From positions 1 to 64,000 of the forward strand of contig NZ_CP028038.1 in assembly GCF_005491205.1 (NCBI RefSeq): DNA of 64,000 bases. The letters run 5' to 3'. The stretch comes from Nissabacter sp. SGAir0207. GTDB lineage: Bacteria > Pseudomonadota > Gammaproteobacteria > Enterobacterales > Enterobacteriaceae. Every line of letters begins with the position of its first letter. Within the stretch, counting starts at the first letter, position 1. The notes beneath the pieces were generated by a model. It was not told the origin of the DNA. It made no database searches and saw only the letters and a list, made by a program, of their open reading frames with translations. Both the position numbers and the translations under genes were made by a program. Positions 48,102-58,295 of this stretch are shown here, one piece after another.

Positions 48102-49184
48102 ATGAAAATAAAACTCATAGCTGCACTGGTAGCACTGACTTCCCTTAACTCAGCTAACGCTGCAGAAATTTATAATAAAGATGGCAACAAGCTCGATGTA
48201 TACGGTAAAGCTGTCGCTCGCCATTATTTCAGCCAGAACGAAAGTGTAGATGGAGACAACACTTACGTTCGTTTTGGTTTTAAAGGCGAAACACAGATTT
48301 CCAATGAACTGACCGGGTATGGTCAGTGGGAGTACAACGTTCAGGCGAATAATTCAGAAGGCGGTAGCGATGCTCAAAAGGGCAACAAAACCCGTCTTGG
48401 ATTTGCAGGACTTAAGTGGGGTAACTACGGCTCTTTAGATTATGGTCGTAATTTCGGTGTCGTATTTGACGTCGCCTCAGTTACAGATACACCTGTGATT
48501 TTCGATGATCAGACTTTTAGTAATACTGATAACTTCCTGACCGGCCGTGGCAATGGTTTCCTCACCTACCGTAACCGCAACTTCTTTGGCGCAGTGGATG
48601 GCCTCAACTTTGCACTCCAGTACCAGGGTGAAAACAGCGCTAACACTAACAATGGTGCTAACCGCGACATCATGCGTTCAAACGGTGACGGATATGGTGC
48701 GTCTGTTTCATATGACATTGGCTATGACATCACGGTGCTGGGAGCATATGCGAGTTCCAAACGTACCGATGCTCAGAACAGCCTCTTCTTTGGTGAAGGA
48801 AAGCGCGCAGATATCTGGGCTGGCGGTCTAAAATACGATGATGGCAGTCTGTATCTTGCAGCAACCTATGCTCAGGCACACAACCTCACGCCAATTCGGT
48901 CTTTGGGATACGCAAATAAATCTGAGAACCTTGAACTGGTAGCACGTTACACGTTTGAAAACGGCATCGTCCCAGGCGTTGGCTATTTCCGTTCAAAAGG
49001 AAAAGATATCGAAGTTGTAGGCGATCAGGATCTTCTGAATTATTGGGATTTCTCTTTGAGCTACTATTTCAACAAAAATATGTCTGTATACGTGGATTAT
49101 AAGCTGAATCGCGTTAACAAAGATAACGTATTGGGTATCGCTCACGATGACCAGACTGGTTTAGGCCTGACTTACCAGTTCTAA
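48102..49184 (+). CDS. OmpC/OmpF-type general porin
   Basis: 360 residues with signal peptide (cleavage after S-A-N-A, mature start A-E-I-Y-N-K-D-G-N-K-L-D). The 16-strand barrel ends in L-G-L-T-Y-Q-F with terminal Phe. Loop 3, which narrows the channel, carries T-D-T-P-V-I-F-D-D-Q near residues 126-135 where OmpC and OmpF have the P-E-F-G-G motif. So the constriction chemistry is probably altered. A strong terminator follows. Trimeric outer-membrane channel. Regulation not visible. It is AT-rich for a porin and so likely transferred. Confidence 0.88.
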   Translation: MKIKLIAALVALTSLNSANAAEIYNKDGNKLDVYGKAVARHYFSQNESVDGDNTYVRFGFKGETQISNELTGYGQWEYNVQANNSEGGSDAQKGNKTRLGFAGLKWGNYGSLDYGRNFGVVFDVASVTDTPVIFDDQTFSNTDNFLTGRGNGFLTYRNRNFFGAVDGLNFALQYQGENSANTNNGANRDIMRSNGDGYGASVSYDIGYDITVLGAYASSKRTDAQNSLFFGEGKRADIWAGGLKYDDGSLYLAATYAQAHNLTPIRSLGYANKSENLELVARYTFENGIVPGVGYFRSKGKDIEVVGDQDLLNYWDFSLSYYFNKNMSVYVDYKLNRVNKDNVLGIAHDDQTGLGLTYQF

Positions 49185-49190
49185 AATATA

Positions 49191-49220
49191 AAAAAAAGGC
49201 CTGTTTCAGGCCTTTTTTTC
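49191..49220 (+). terminator. Bidirectional Rho-independent terminator
   Basis: A-run, GGCCTG/CAGGCC stem with short loop, T-run. It works for the porin (plus) and for the SMR gene (minus). Confidence 0.85.
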
Positions 49221-49233
49221 TTTGCCCAAACAT

Positions 49234-49566
49234 TTATCGGCCTACCGTATCAGATAGAGCTTGCATCATGATGACACCGACAAGGATGAATGCCATACCA
49301 CCTACCGCAAAGACATCAAGCTTCTGTCCATAGACAAAATAGGAAGCGATAGCTACTAACACAATCCCTAAGCCTGCCCAGGTAGCGTAGGCAACGCCCA
49401 CCGGAATAGTTTGAACGACTATCGAAAGTAACCAAATGGCTGTACCATACCCCAGTATTACGAGAGCGACAGGGATAGGCTTTGTAAGGCCTGAAACGGC
49501 TTTAAGGGACGTTGTCGCTACAACTTCAGCAATGATGGCTAGACACAAGAAAATGTAGCCTTGCAT
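49234..49566 (-). CDS. Small multidrug resistance (SMR) exporter, EmrE/SugE family
   Basis: 110 residues, four membrane helices. Glu14 in I-A-E-V-V-A-T-T-S-L-K is the essential proton/drug residue, and G-V-A-Y-A-T-W-A-G-L-G lies in helix 3 as in EmrE-type drug exporters. TAAGGAG precedes the ATG. Works as a homodimer in the inner membrane, exporting cationic biocides. Shares the terminator with the porin gene. Confidence 0.88.
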   Translation of the reverse strand: MQGYIFLCLAIIAEVVATTSLKAVSGLTKPIPVALVILGYGTAIWLLSIVVQTIPVGVAYATWAGLGIVLVAIASYFVYGQKLDVFAVGGMAFILVGVIMMQALSDTVGR

Positions 49567-49593
49567 AAAAAATCTCCTTAGTAATTAATGTAT

Positions 49594-50196
49594 TTAAATA
49601 CTGAAAACCTTTCTCTCAGATATGCCTGAGGTCACCACCTCTTTATCATTGCATGAAAAAATCTGATATAAATCCAAACGTTCCTCTTGCAACTCTCCTT
49701 CATAATGGGAAATAAAGAAATCTTTAAATTTCTCTTCGTCAAAAAGGCAGCTATTTGTCAAAACGTCGAAGGTGATCTCGCTGTACCTTAATTCCAGGCC
49801 AGATGAACTGAAACCAGACATCTTGTAAATTTCTTTATTTACAATCCTTGACGCATTGTTGTCGAATCGCTCACCTTCACGAGGAAGGGCTGCAACTAGA
49901 GGTTTATCCTTTAGCAATTTACTGACATCACGAAGCGCTATCGTCATTCCAGCTTTATTTACAAAGCCAGGTATAAAACCTATATTGTAAAGGTAGTAAA
50001 AAGCATTATGCTCATACACTAAGCAAAGGCCTCTACTTCTGCCATTATCATGGATTAAAAATGATAACAACTCCCCAGATACAATTTGTTCGATTATTTC
50101 ATCTAAATCGGGCATATGGCTTTTTTCATACACCTTTTTATAAACTTCTTTAAATACCTCAATTTGGCTGAAGTTCATATTTGACACAATATTCAT
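49594..50196 (-). CDS. Hypothetical protein, possible GNAT-like fold
   Basis: 200 residues, AT-rich, no signal peptide. The middle (G-L-C-L-V-Y-E-H-N, Y-L-Y-N-I-G-F-I-P-G-F, then M-S-G-F near residue 126) has the order of strands and the late hydrophobic G-F turn seen in acetyltransferases, but no clear acetyl-CoA motif. Same strand as and 27 bases upstream of the SMR gene, so probably co-transcribed. Function not recognised. Confidence 0.55.
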   Translation of the reverse strand: MNIVSNMNFSQIEVFKEVYKKVYEKSHMPDLDEIIEQIVSGELLSFLIHDNGRSRGLCLVYEHNAFYYLYNIGFIPGFVNKAGMTIALRDVSKLLKDKPLVAALPREGERFDNNASRIVNKEIYKMSGFSSSGLELRYSEITFDVLTNSCLFDEEKFKDFFISHYEGELQEERLDLYQIFSCNDKEVVTSGISERKVFSI

Positions 50197-50222
50197 ATAA
50201 AATTATTTTCCTTCCAGCCCAG

Positions 50223-50432
50223 TCAAAATCTTTTGGTTCTAGATAAAAAATGCCATTCAATTATTTGAATGGTGAACTTCATAAGTAGAAAGGCGATGAC
50301 AATCACACCGACTACTGAAACAGGCTTACTGCCAAATTTAATCATTGCTATGCTGAGCAGAAAAAATGCAGCATCCATAACAATGCTCAAACCCTTTTCA
50401 GATAAAAAAGATAAAATCAATTTGTCAATCAT
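50223..50432 (-). CDS. Hypothetical small membrane protein
   Basis: 69 residues with two hydrophobic segments (about residues 18-32 and 40-57) and a basic end. AGAGGATAAT before the ATG is a good ribosome binding site. It begins a three-gene minus-strand set with the unknown 200-residue protein and the SMR exporter. Family unknown. Confidence 0.5.
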   Translation of the reverse strand: MIDKLILSFLSEKGLSIVMDAAFFLLSIAMIKFGSKPVSVVGVIVIAFLLMKFTIQIIEWHFLSRTKRF

Positions 50433-50651
50433 ATTATCCTCTTTAGGGAAATTGCCAGTCCGGGTAAAAGATTATTCATCTCCAACCTGACTACCAATTA
50501 TAATCAATTTGATAAACCAACGTTCCGAATAAATCCGGGAATCCACACAACCTCAACATAAGCGCCAAAAAATTACATATTAGTCGTAATAAGAACACTA
50601 ACAGAGACAATCGAAATCAAATCCAGAAAAATCGATAGTCGAATAAACCTC

Positions 50652-51053
50652 TTACGCCATCAATTTCTGCGCGTCATTATTTATCCTTGGGACTTTATAC
50701 TCTTTTAACAATTTATACCGGTCAGATGAATTCATGTTTCTGAACCAACCAGGTGAGATACCAAAGTAACGTTTGAAGGCTCTGGTATAGGTTTGCTGCG
50801 ACTCATAACCATACAGTAAGGCTACAAACAAAATCGTGTTGTCTTTATCTAACAGGTCGTGCGCACTGGCATGCATTTTCCTGTGCTTGATATACTCGCC
50901 AAGACTTATCCCTGTATGTTCCTTGAATATTCTCTGTAAATGCCACTTCGAATAACCTGAGAATTCCGCTATGTCGTCAAGCCTGTAGCCGTCTAGTGAA
51001 AAAGTATCAACAGCTTCAATTATCTTTTTAAGTACAGACTTTCTTAGACTCAT
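50652..51053 (-). CDS. AraC/XylS-type regulator, MarA/SoxS/RamA-size
   Basis: 133 residues, made only of the two-helix-turn-helix DNA-binding domain, as in MarA, SoxS and RamA. First HTH R-L-D-D-I-A-E-F-S-G-Y-S-K-W-H-L-Q-R-I-F near residue 25, second I-L-F-V-A-L-L-Y-G-Y-E-S-Q-Q near residue 73 ending in A-F-K-R-Y-F-G-I-S-P. Such proteins activate efflux pump and porin-related genes. It follows the RND pump genes on the same strand, behind a strong terminator. Confidence 0.85.
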   Translation of the reverse strand: MSLRKSVLKKIIEAVDTFSLDGYRLDDIAEFSGYSKWHLQRIFKEHTGISLGEYIKHRKMHASAHDLLDKDNTILFVALLYGYESQQTYTRAFKRYFGISPGWFRNMNSSDRYKLLKEYKVPRINNDAQKLMA

Positions 51054-51065
51054 ATCAATACCTTT

Positions 51066-51097
51066 TTAAAAAAAACAGGTGGCTATTTAGCCACCTG
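51066..51097 (-). terminator. Rho-independent terminator after the RND pump
   Basis: On the minus strand, stem CAGGTGGCT/AGCCACCTG with an AAAT loop followed by about eight T residues. It lies in the 50 bases between the pump stop and the AraC-type start, so the regulator is probably transcribed mainly from its own or a read-through transcript. Confidence 0.8.
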
Positions 51098-51103
51098 CAT
51101 TCA

Positions 51104-54100
51104 TTACTTTTTGAATCTTTTCACGAGATTCATAACCGAGAAATAGAAAACAGGAACAAAAAATATTGCGAAAAACGTACCTGTTAACATGCCACCAAAC
51201 ACACCAGTTCCGATTGAGCGTTGCGTTTCTGAACTGGCGCCAGAAGCAATCACAAGCGGCACTACACCTAATGTAAATGCAAACGAAGTCATTAATATGG
51301 GCCTTAAACGCATTTTAGCGGCTTCAACGATCGCTTGAGTAATTGACTGACCTTGTTCATGCAGTTGTTTTGCGAATTCAACAATCAGAATTGCATTCTT
51401 AGCTGACAATCCCATGATGGTTATCATTCCGACTTTAAAGAAAACGTCATTAGGCATTTCACGAAGAATAACAGCGCCTACCGCTCCGATAAGTCCCAGT
51501 GGGACAACCATCATAACTGCAAAAGGCACTGACCAACTGTTGTACAAGGCAGCCAGAACAAGGAAAATAACCAGCACTGACAACATCATGAGCATTGATG
51601 CTTCCGAAGCTGACTGTTTTTCCTGTAAAGACAATTGCGTCCATTCCACTGCAAATCCTTTCGGCAGTTCTGCGGCGATCGACTCCATTGCTGCCATAGC
51701 ATCGCCTGTAGAATATCCTTCAGCGGGATATCCGCTGATCTTCAACGCAGGATATCCCTGATAGCGGACCATCTGAACGGGAGACGTTACCCAGGAGAAT
51801 GATACAAACTCTGATAGCGGCACCATGCCACCTTCACTGTTACGAACATAGAGCTTAGAAATGTCCTGCAACTGCATCCTGAAATCTGCATCGGCCTGGA
51901 TGATAACCTGCTGCAAACGGCCCTTATTCGGATAATCATTAACGTAGGATGAACCCAGTAGGCCGGAGATAATCTCAGTTATGTTTGAGTAAGGAACGCC
52001 CATAATCAACGCTTTTTTTCTGTCTATCCGGACATCAACCATTTGCCCGTCAGGCAAACCATCAACGTAGACTCCCTGAAGGGCTTTGTTTTCTGCAGCG
52101 AGTTGTAAAAGCTTATCGCGAGCTTTTGAAAGAGCTTCATAACCCTGATTTGATCTGTCCTGCAATCGAAGAGTGAACCCTGAGGAGTTACCGAGTTCAT
52201 CTATAGCCGGAGGCAGCAGACTCATGGTAGTACCATCAGGATGCTTTGACATTTGTTCCTGTAAAGCCTCAGCCTCGGATGAGGAGGTTGCATCTCCGCG
52301 ATTGTCCCAGTCTTTAAGCATGGTAAATGCCATGGCAGAGTTCGGGCCAGACCCTGCAAAACTGAACCCGAGGATCGATATATTTCCCTTAGTGGCCGGT
52401 CTGTGCATCACCTCTTGCTCAAAGGTTTTTACTGTCGACAAGGTTCTCTCTGCAGTGGCCGCAGAGGGAAGCTCAAATGAGGTTATGAAGTAACCCTGAT
52501 CTTCTTCGGGCAAGAAAGATGTCGGCAGTTGATTAAGACCTAAAACCAGCGCGACACAAAGCGCTGCGTAAACGATAAAGCTGCGGGCTGTTCTTTTAAG
52601 AAGCTTCGTTACGCCATTTTCATAACGTCCGGTCAGCTTATCGAAAGATCTGTTAAACCACCCAAAGAAGCCACGTTTATGCGAACCATGCTGCGACACT
52701 GGTTTTAGCAGAGTTGCGCACAGCGCAGGAGTCAGGCTAAGCGCAAGGAAGGCTGAAATAAGGATTGAAACAGCCATCGAAAGGGTAAATTGCCTGTAAA
52801 TCTCCCCCACGGATCCGCTGGCCAGTCCCATTGGTATAAACACGGCACAAAGCACCAGGGTAATGCCTATGACAGCTCCGGTTATTTCCTTCATGGCTTT
52901 TTCTGTCGCGTCTTTCGGAGACAGACCTTCTTCCGCCATTATTCTTTCAACGTTCTCTACGACAACAATGGCGTCATCAACGATGATCCCAATTGCCAAA
53001 ACCATGCCGAACATAGTCAGGACATTGATTGAATAACCTGCAATGAGCATAACGGTAAAAGTGCCCAAAAGCGCTATAGGGGCCACTATCGCCGGAATGA
53101 AGGTGTACCTGACATTCTGCAGAAAAAGATACATCACGATGAACACAAGGATCATTGCTTCGATAAACGTGTGAAGAACTTTCTCTACCGAGATTTTTAC
53201 AAAGGGCGACGTATCGAAAGGAACGGTATATTGCATTCCTTCAGGCATTGTTGATTTGAGTTCGGCAAGCCTGGCCTTAACTGCCTCCGCGGTTTTAAGA
53301 GCATTAGCACCCGGGGCAAGTTGAATGCCTGCCGCCGTTGAAGATTCTCCATTTTCGCGCGTGCTGAAACTATAGCTTTCAGACCCTATCTCTACTTTTG
53401 CCACGTCAGACAGCAGCACACGTGATCCATCGGTGTTAGTTTTGAGGATGATATCTCTGAACTCATCAACGGACTGCAACTGCCCGCGGATCGTTAATTG
53501 ATAGCTGACCTGCTGTCCTTTTTTGGCAGGTTCATCTCCCAATCGCCCTGGAGTGACAAGGCTGTTCTGCGCGGTAATGGCCTGCTGAACATCGTCCATA
53601 CTCAGGCCATATTTGATAAGTCTGACTGGATTAATCCAGACCCGCATCGCTTTTTCAGCACCAAATACCTGAATTTTACCCACGCCCGGGATACGCTTTA
53701 GCTCTTCCCTGAGATTACGTGTGAAGTAATCGCTTAGATCTGCCGAGTTGTATTTATCCCCCTCAGACGTCAGACCCACCACCATCAAAAAGCTTGATGA
53801 CGTGGCTTCTACGTTGAGACCGTTTTGCCGCACCGTTTCAGGCAATCTGGATTCAATCACTTTTATTTTGTTTTGAAGGTCAACCTGCGCGAGCTCAGGA
53901 TCAGTGCCATTTTCGAATGTTGCGGTTATTGTTCCCGTTCCGCTGGTGTCACTTGATGACTCGAAATAAAGTAAATTTTTAACGCCTGAAAGTTCACGTT
54001 CAATCAGAGAAATGACGCTCTCATTCATAGCCTGCGGTGTAGAACCCGGGTAATTGACTGAGATACTGACAGAGGGTGGTGCTATTGATGGATAGCGGGC

Positions 54101-54196
54101 AATCGGGAGCTTGGGAATAGCAATGGCGCCTGCCAGTACAATAAAAATAGCAACGACCCAGGCAAAGACCGGACGTTGTATGAAAAAATTAGGCAT
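51104..54196 (-). CDS. RND multidrug efflux pump, AcrB-like (HAE1 family)
   Basis: 1030 residues with twelve membrane helices and two large periplasmic loops. The proton-relay segment I-G-I-I-V-D-D-A-I-V-V-V-E-N lies near residue 400 and the second half repeats the fold near residues 870-1000. Length and motifs are normal for AcrB/MexB/AdeB. It follows the adaptor gene by 12 bases. No TolC-type outer-membrane gene is present in the window. Substrate range unknown. Confidence 0.9.
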   Translation of the reverse strand: MPNFFIQRPVFAWVVAIFIVLAGAIAIPKLPIARYPSIAPPSVSISVNYPGSTPQAMNESVISLIERELSGVKNLLYFESSSDTSGTGTITATFENGTDPELAQVDLQNKIKVIESRLPETVRQNGLNVEATSSSFLMVVGLTSEGDKYNSADLSDYFTRNLREELKRIPGVGKIQVFGAEKAMRVWINPVRLIKYGLSMDDVQQAITAQNSLVTPGRLGDEPAKKGQQVSYQLTIRGQLQSVDEFRDIILKTNTDGSRVLLSDVAKVEIGSESYSFSTRENGESSTAAGIQLAPGANALKTAEAVKARLAELKSTMPEGMQYTVPFDTSPFVKISVEKVLHTFIEAMILVFIVMYLFLQNVRYTFIPAIVAPIALLGTFTVMLIAGYSINVLTMFGMVLAIGIIVDDAIVVVENVERIMAEEGLSPKDATEKAMKEITGAVIGITLVLCAVFIPMGLASGSVGEIYRQFTLSMAVSILISAFLALSLTPALCATLLKPVSQHGSHKRGFFGWFNRSFDKLTGRYENGVTKLLKRTARSFIVYAALCVALVLGLNQLPTSFLPEEDQGYFITSFELPSAATAERTLSTVKTFEQEVMHRPATKGNISILGFSFAGSGPNSAMAFTMLKDWDNRGDATSSSEAEALQEQMSKHPDGTTMSLLPPAIDELGNSSGFTLRLQDRSNQGYEALSKARDKLLQLAAENKALQGVYVDGLPDGQMVDVRIDRKKALIMGVPYSNITEIISGLLGSSYVNDYPNKGRLQQVIIQADADFRMQLQDISKLYVRNSEGGMVPLSEFVSFSWVTSPVQMVRYQGYPALKISGYPAEGYSTGDAMAAMESIAAELPKGFAVEWTQLSLQEKQSASEASMLMMLSVLVIFLVLAALYNSWSVPFAVMMVVPLGLIGAVGAVILREMPNDVFFKVGMITIMGLSAKNAILIVEFAKQLHEQGQSITQAIVEAAKMRLRPILMTSFAFTLGVVPLVIASGASSETQRSIGTGVFGGMLTGTFFAIFFVPVFYFSVMNLVKRFKK

Positions 54197-54208
54197 CGCT
54201 GACTCTAC

Positions 54209-55312
54209 TTATTGAGGTAACAGATGAACAGTGGCGCCATCAGACAGTTTGTCCTGGCCCTGGATGATGAGTTTATCTCCGGCATTTAGTCCCGTAAGGG
54301 CAACAAAATTGCCGTCCGCAGCCGGCCTGACGCTGATTTTTTTCCGGCTTGCAGTATTATCCCGATCCACAATCCACACCTCCGCACCCTGACCAGTAAT
54401 GGTAACTGCTTGCCCGGAGACTAGAATTGCATCCTGCCTGGTGAAAACCGGTATGAGCGCTTCAACAAAGCTTCCCGGTAAAAGCACTTTGTTCTTATTA
54501 TCTGCTTCCGCGCGAATAATCGTGTCACCCGTAGCCTTATCCACGGTAATTCCTGAAAAAAGCACCTTTCCTTTGATTAGGTTTTTTCCAGATTCGTCAG
54601 AATCAATGTCAATTTCTGCTCCTCGGGTCATGGTATCGCTTGACTCTGCCTTATCGGCATGAGGCAGCCTGATGTCTACATAAACTTTATCGATTTGCTG
54701 AACAGTCGCCATTGGTGACGTGTCACCGGTATTGACCAGTGCTCCTACTGTCACCCTGTTCTCATCAATACGCCCTTTAATAGGGGATCTAACGGTTGCA
54801 TATCCTAAGTCGAGTTTTTTACGCTCAAGTGCCGCTTCGGCTACGCTTATCTGAGCCTTCGCTTCATCTGCAGCTGAGCGGCTATCATCATAATCCTGCA
54901 TGCTGACAGCGCCGGTCTGGATGAGTTTTCTCATACGCTCAGATTTATTTCTTAACGCGCGCTCGGTAGCACGTGCTCGTTCAAGATCAGCTAAAGCGCT
55001 TTTTACATCAGCTTCAAAAGGCTGACTGTCTATCTGGAAGAGTGCTTGACCAGGAAGGACCTCACTACCCTGAGTGAAATACATTTTCTTGATGATCCCG
55101 CCCACCTGAGGTCTGATTTCAGCATTTTCGACAGATAAAACTCGCCCTGGCAGAGATCGGGTGATGGTAACTGGCTGTGGGCGCAACTCCTCGAATCTGA
55201 TATTCACAGGTTCAGGCTGCTGTGCCGCTGTTTGATCAGATTCGTCATGGCATCCGTTTAGCACAGGCAATAAAGCCACAATCATCATCAAGGAGATATT
55301 TTTTTTATACAT
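54209..55312 (-). CDS. RND periplasmic adaptor lipoprotein, AcrA-like
   Basis: 367 residues. Signal with lipobox L-N-G-C near residue 21, so a lipoprotein anchored in the inner membrane. Biotinyl-lipoyl and beta-barrel domains with helical hairpin (about residues 90-150) in the normal order; V-R-S-P-I-K-G-R-I-D near residue 175. First gene of the pump operon. It is divergent from the BamA-like gene, and TATGGAG repeats lie 60 bases upstream of its start. Confidence 0.88.
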   Translation of the reverse strand: MYKKNISLMMIVALLPVLNGCHDESDQTAAQQPEPVNIRFEELRPQPVTITRSLPGRVLSVENAEIRPQVGGIIKKMYFTQGSEVLPGQALFQIDSQPFEADVKSALADLERARATERALRNKSERMRKLIQTGAVSMQDYDDSRSAADEAKAQISVAEAALERKKLDLGYATVRSPIKGRIDENRVTVGALVNTGDTSPMATVQQIDKVYVDIRLPHADKAESSDTMTRGAEIDIDSDESGKNLIKGKVLFSGITVDKATGDTIIRAEADNKNKVLLPGSFVEALIPVFTRQDAILVSGQAVTITGQGAEVWIVDRDNTASRKKISVRPAADGNFVALTGLNAGDKLIIQGQDKLSDGATVHLLPQ

Positions 55313-55371
55313 ATGAATTACCGCGGCACATAATTAGGGTTCGACAAGATACAGTCTTTTTTTGTACAGCA

Positions 55372-55400
55372 TATGGAGAATATATGGAGGGTGTATGGAG
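55372..55400. promoter_or_regulatory. Three tandem TATGGAG repeats at 11-bp spacing
   Basis: TATGGAG occurs at 55372-55378, 55383-55389 and 55394-55400, exactly 11 bases from start to start, one helical turn each. OmpR/PhoB-family regulators bind direct repeats of this spacing. The site is in the 365-base intergenic region between the pump operon and the BamA-like gene, and an OmpR-family regulator is encoded 2.9 kb away. So this is a candidate operator for that regulator. Confidence 0.65.
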
Positions 55401-55677
55401 AGGGATGATTTTTTAAGGTACAAGCATCGCAAAAATCCTAACTTAAAAGCATAACCCCTTAACCATTAAATTAATTGTGTAAAAATGTAAGTACTTAGTT
55501 TTGATATTTGATGATTTGATAACCAATCTCAGTTGTTAAGGCCAAAATCATTTCAAAATATTACAAAAGTGGAGCCGCGCTTCGAGTTAGCCTCTTTATC
55601 CGCGAGCCTCAGGATGATAACGAACAGAGTTATAAATAGAATCGCTGGTTAGATTGATACCAGACTGATGGAATATT

Positions 55678-58104
55678 ATGCTTTTTGCCAGAAAGAAATA
55701 TTTAGCGCTGTTGATGCTTTGCGCACCAGGGGCACATGCTTCATTTGATGTCAAAATCAATGATATTAAAGTCTTAGGATTACATCGTGTAAGCCTCGGC
55801 TCTGTACTCCTTTCAACTCCGGTCAAGCCTGGAGATACCGTCACTTCATCAGATATCCAGGAAACCGTTAGGTCCTTGTTCGCGACCGGAAACTTTGAGG
55901 ACATCCAGATTCTTGAAGATAACTCAGATCTGATTATCAAGGTAAAAGAACGACCAACCGTGGCATCATTGAGTTTTAGCGGTAATAAAGCCATTAAAAA
56001 TGACATGCTGGAGAAAAATCTCGACGCGCAGGGTGTCAGAGTCGGTGAGTCGCTGGATAATACTAACATCGTAAAAATTGAAAAAGAGCTTGAGGACTTT
56101 TACTACAGCGTTGGTAAATACTCAGCAAGTGTAAAAGCAGTTGTTACTCCCCTTCCCCGGAATAGGGTTGATTTAAGATTTGAGTTTCAGGAAGGCACTT
56201 CTGCCCTGATTAAACAGATCAACATAATAGGCAATAAAAGCTTCAAGAGTGATGAACTCATCTCACTTTTATCCCTACGTGATTCTTTACCATGGTGGAA
56301 CGTAGCTGGTGATAAAAAATACCAGAAACAAAAGTTAGCCGGAGATTTGGAGACACTAAGAAGCTTTTATCTTGATCAGGGATATGCAAAATTTGCCATA
56401 ACTTCTACGCAGGTATCCCTGACGCCGGATAAAAAGAATATTTATATCACAGTAAATATCAATGAGGGTGGAAGATATAAGTTTTCTCAGGTTAGCCTTG
56501 ATGGCGATTTTGCAGGATACGAAAGTAATATTCGCAGGCTTAACACAATTAAATCTGGCGAGTATTATAGCCAGAAAAAAATTACAGACATGGAAAAACA
56601 GATTCGGGATGAACTCAGCAAGCATGGTTATGCCTATCCTCAGGTCGTAACCGAGCCTCGATTCGATAAAAGCGGAGACGCGGTGGCATTGGCCGTTCAC
56701 GTCTCCGCCGGTAAACGTTTCTATGTCCGTGGCGTCCGTTTTACTGGTAATGATATAACCAGCGATAGAGTGCTTAGACGTGAAATGCGTCAGACCGAAG
56801 GGGGATGGCTTGAAAGTGATAAAGTTGAGCAGGGTCGCCAGCGTCTGAGCCGAACCGGTTATTTCGAGAACGTAGAAGTCGATACGCAGCGCGTACCAGG
56901 TAGCAGCGATCAGGTTGATTTGGTCTACAAAGTAAAAGAACGCAACACGGGTTCGTTTAACTTTGGTCTGGGCTATGGCACTGACAGTGGTATCAGTTAT
57001 CAGGTCAGTGTCAGTCAGGATAACTGGCTTGGCACAGGTAATACCGTCAGCTTCTCAGGCGTAAAAAACAGCTATCAATCTTATATAGATATTGCTGGCA
57101 CAGACCCTTATTTCACCGTTGATGGTGTTAGCCTCGGTGGCCGCCTGTTTTATAACAACTATAAAGCAGACAAAAATTACCTCTCTGAATATAAACAGAC
57201 TTCTTACGGAACAGGTCTGACCCTTGGATTCCCTGTCAGCGAAAACAGCAGGCTAAACTCTGGTCTGGATTTTGTTCATAACTCCCTTTCTGATATGCGA
57301 CCTCAGGTAGCCACATGGAACTATTTGAAAGGCCAGGGGGTACTGCCGTCCGTTTCACCTGGTGACGAGCACAATAAGGCCGAAACTCAGGCCAATGATT
57401 TCCTGTTCACCTTGGGATGGAATTACAACACCCTTGATCGCGGATTTTTCCCTACTGCTGGCACTCTTTTTAATACCAGCGCAAAGGTTACGGTACCGGG
57501 GTCAGATAATGAATATTACAAGTTAAGTGCAGATTACAGCCGTTACAGTCCATTAACTGACGATCATGACTGGGTTCTTATGACCAGAGCGCGCGTAGGC
57601 TACTCTGCTGGCCTGGGCGGTAAGCAAGTACCTTTCTATGATACTTTCCGTGCCGGTGGATCCAGTTCAGTCAGGGGATTTTCTTCAAACAGCATTGGTC
57701 CGAAGGCTGCATATTACGACTGCTCAGGAACAGAAACGGACTACAGTCAGTGTAGCGTTAAGAACTCTGACGATGCAGTTGGCGGAAATGTCATGACTAC
57801 GGCGAGTGTGGAGCTTATTTTCCCGACACCATTTGTCGGAAATCGCTACGCAGACGCTCTAAGAACATCCGTTTTCATGGATGCAGGTACCGTATGGGAT
57901 ACTTCATGGAAAAACACTCCTGCTACCGAAATGGCAGGCATTCCTGATTACAGTAAACCCGGCGATTTCCGCTTGTCTGCAGGCATATCGCTTCAGTGGC
58001 AGTCTCCACTTGGCCCACTGGTATTCTCTTACGCCTTGCCTCTTAAAAAGTTTAGCGGAGACCGCACCGAACAGTTCCAGTTCAACATTGGTAAGACGTT
58101 CTAA
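55678..58104 (+). CDS. BamA paralogue (Omp85 outer-membrane protein insertase)
   Basis: 808 residues, the same length class as BamA. Signal peptide (cleavage near A-H-A-S), five POTRA domains spanning about residues 25-420, then the 16-strand barrel. The signature loop V-R-G-F is present in [18 protein letters not shown] near residue 664, and the protein ends in N-I-G-K-T-F. It has no rpsB-tsf-frr, skp or lpxD neighbours, so it is an accessory copy. Divergent from the pump and upstream of the two-component genes on the same strand. Confidence 0.88.
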   Translation: MLFARKKYLALLMLCAPGAHASFDVKINDIKVLGLHRVSLGSVLLSTPVKPGDTVTSSDIQETVRSLFATGNFEDIQILEDNSDLIIKVKERPTVASLSFSGNKAIKNDMLEKNLDAQGVRVGESLDNTNIVKIEKELEDFYYSVGKYSASVKAVVTPLPRNRVDLRFEFQEGTSALIKQINIIGNKSFKSDELISLLSLRDSLPWWNVAGDKKYQKQKLAGDLETLRSFYLDQGYAKFAITSTQVSLTPDKKNIYITVNINEGGRYKFSQVSLDGDFAGYESNIRRLNTIKSGEYYSQKKITDMEKQIRDELSKHGYAYPQVVTEPRFDKSGDAVALAVHVSAGKRFYVRGVRFTGNDITSDRVLRREMRQTEGGWLESDKVEQGRQRLSRTGYFENVEVDTQRVPGSSDQVDLVYKVKERNTGSFNFGLGYGTDSGISYQVSVSQDNWLGTGNTVSFSGVKNSYQSYIDIAGTDPYFTVDGVSLGGRLFYNNYKADKNYLSEYKQTSYGTGLTLGFPVSENSRLNSGLDFVHNSLSDMRPQVATWNYLKGQGVLPSVSPGDEHNKAETQANDFLFTLGWNYNTLDRGFFPTAGTLFNTSAKVTVPGSDNEYYKLSADYSRYSPLTDDHDWVLMTRARVGYSAGLGGKQVPFYDTFRAGGSSSVRGFSSNSIGPKAAYYDCSGTETDYSQCSVKNSDDAVGGNVMTTASVELIFPTPFVGNRYADALRTSVFMDAGTVWDTSWKNTPATEMAGIPDYSKPGDFRLSAGISLQWQSPLGPLVFSYALPLKKFSGDRTEQFQFNIGKTF

Positions 58105-58295
58105 TCTCGTTTGAGCCGCAGAGTATCTGGCATCAGCCTGTACTCTGCGATTTGCACTGTTTAGTGCCCAAGCAAGGGCCTGAACTGGCATAATACGGCA
58201 TACATTAAGCAGGCCTGCTGCAAAGAGGATACATGTCTCATTTTGCAGGCAAGTTCCTTTTCAAAGATAATTTCATAAACTCATGGGAGTTTTAC

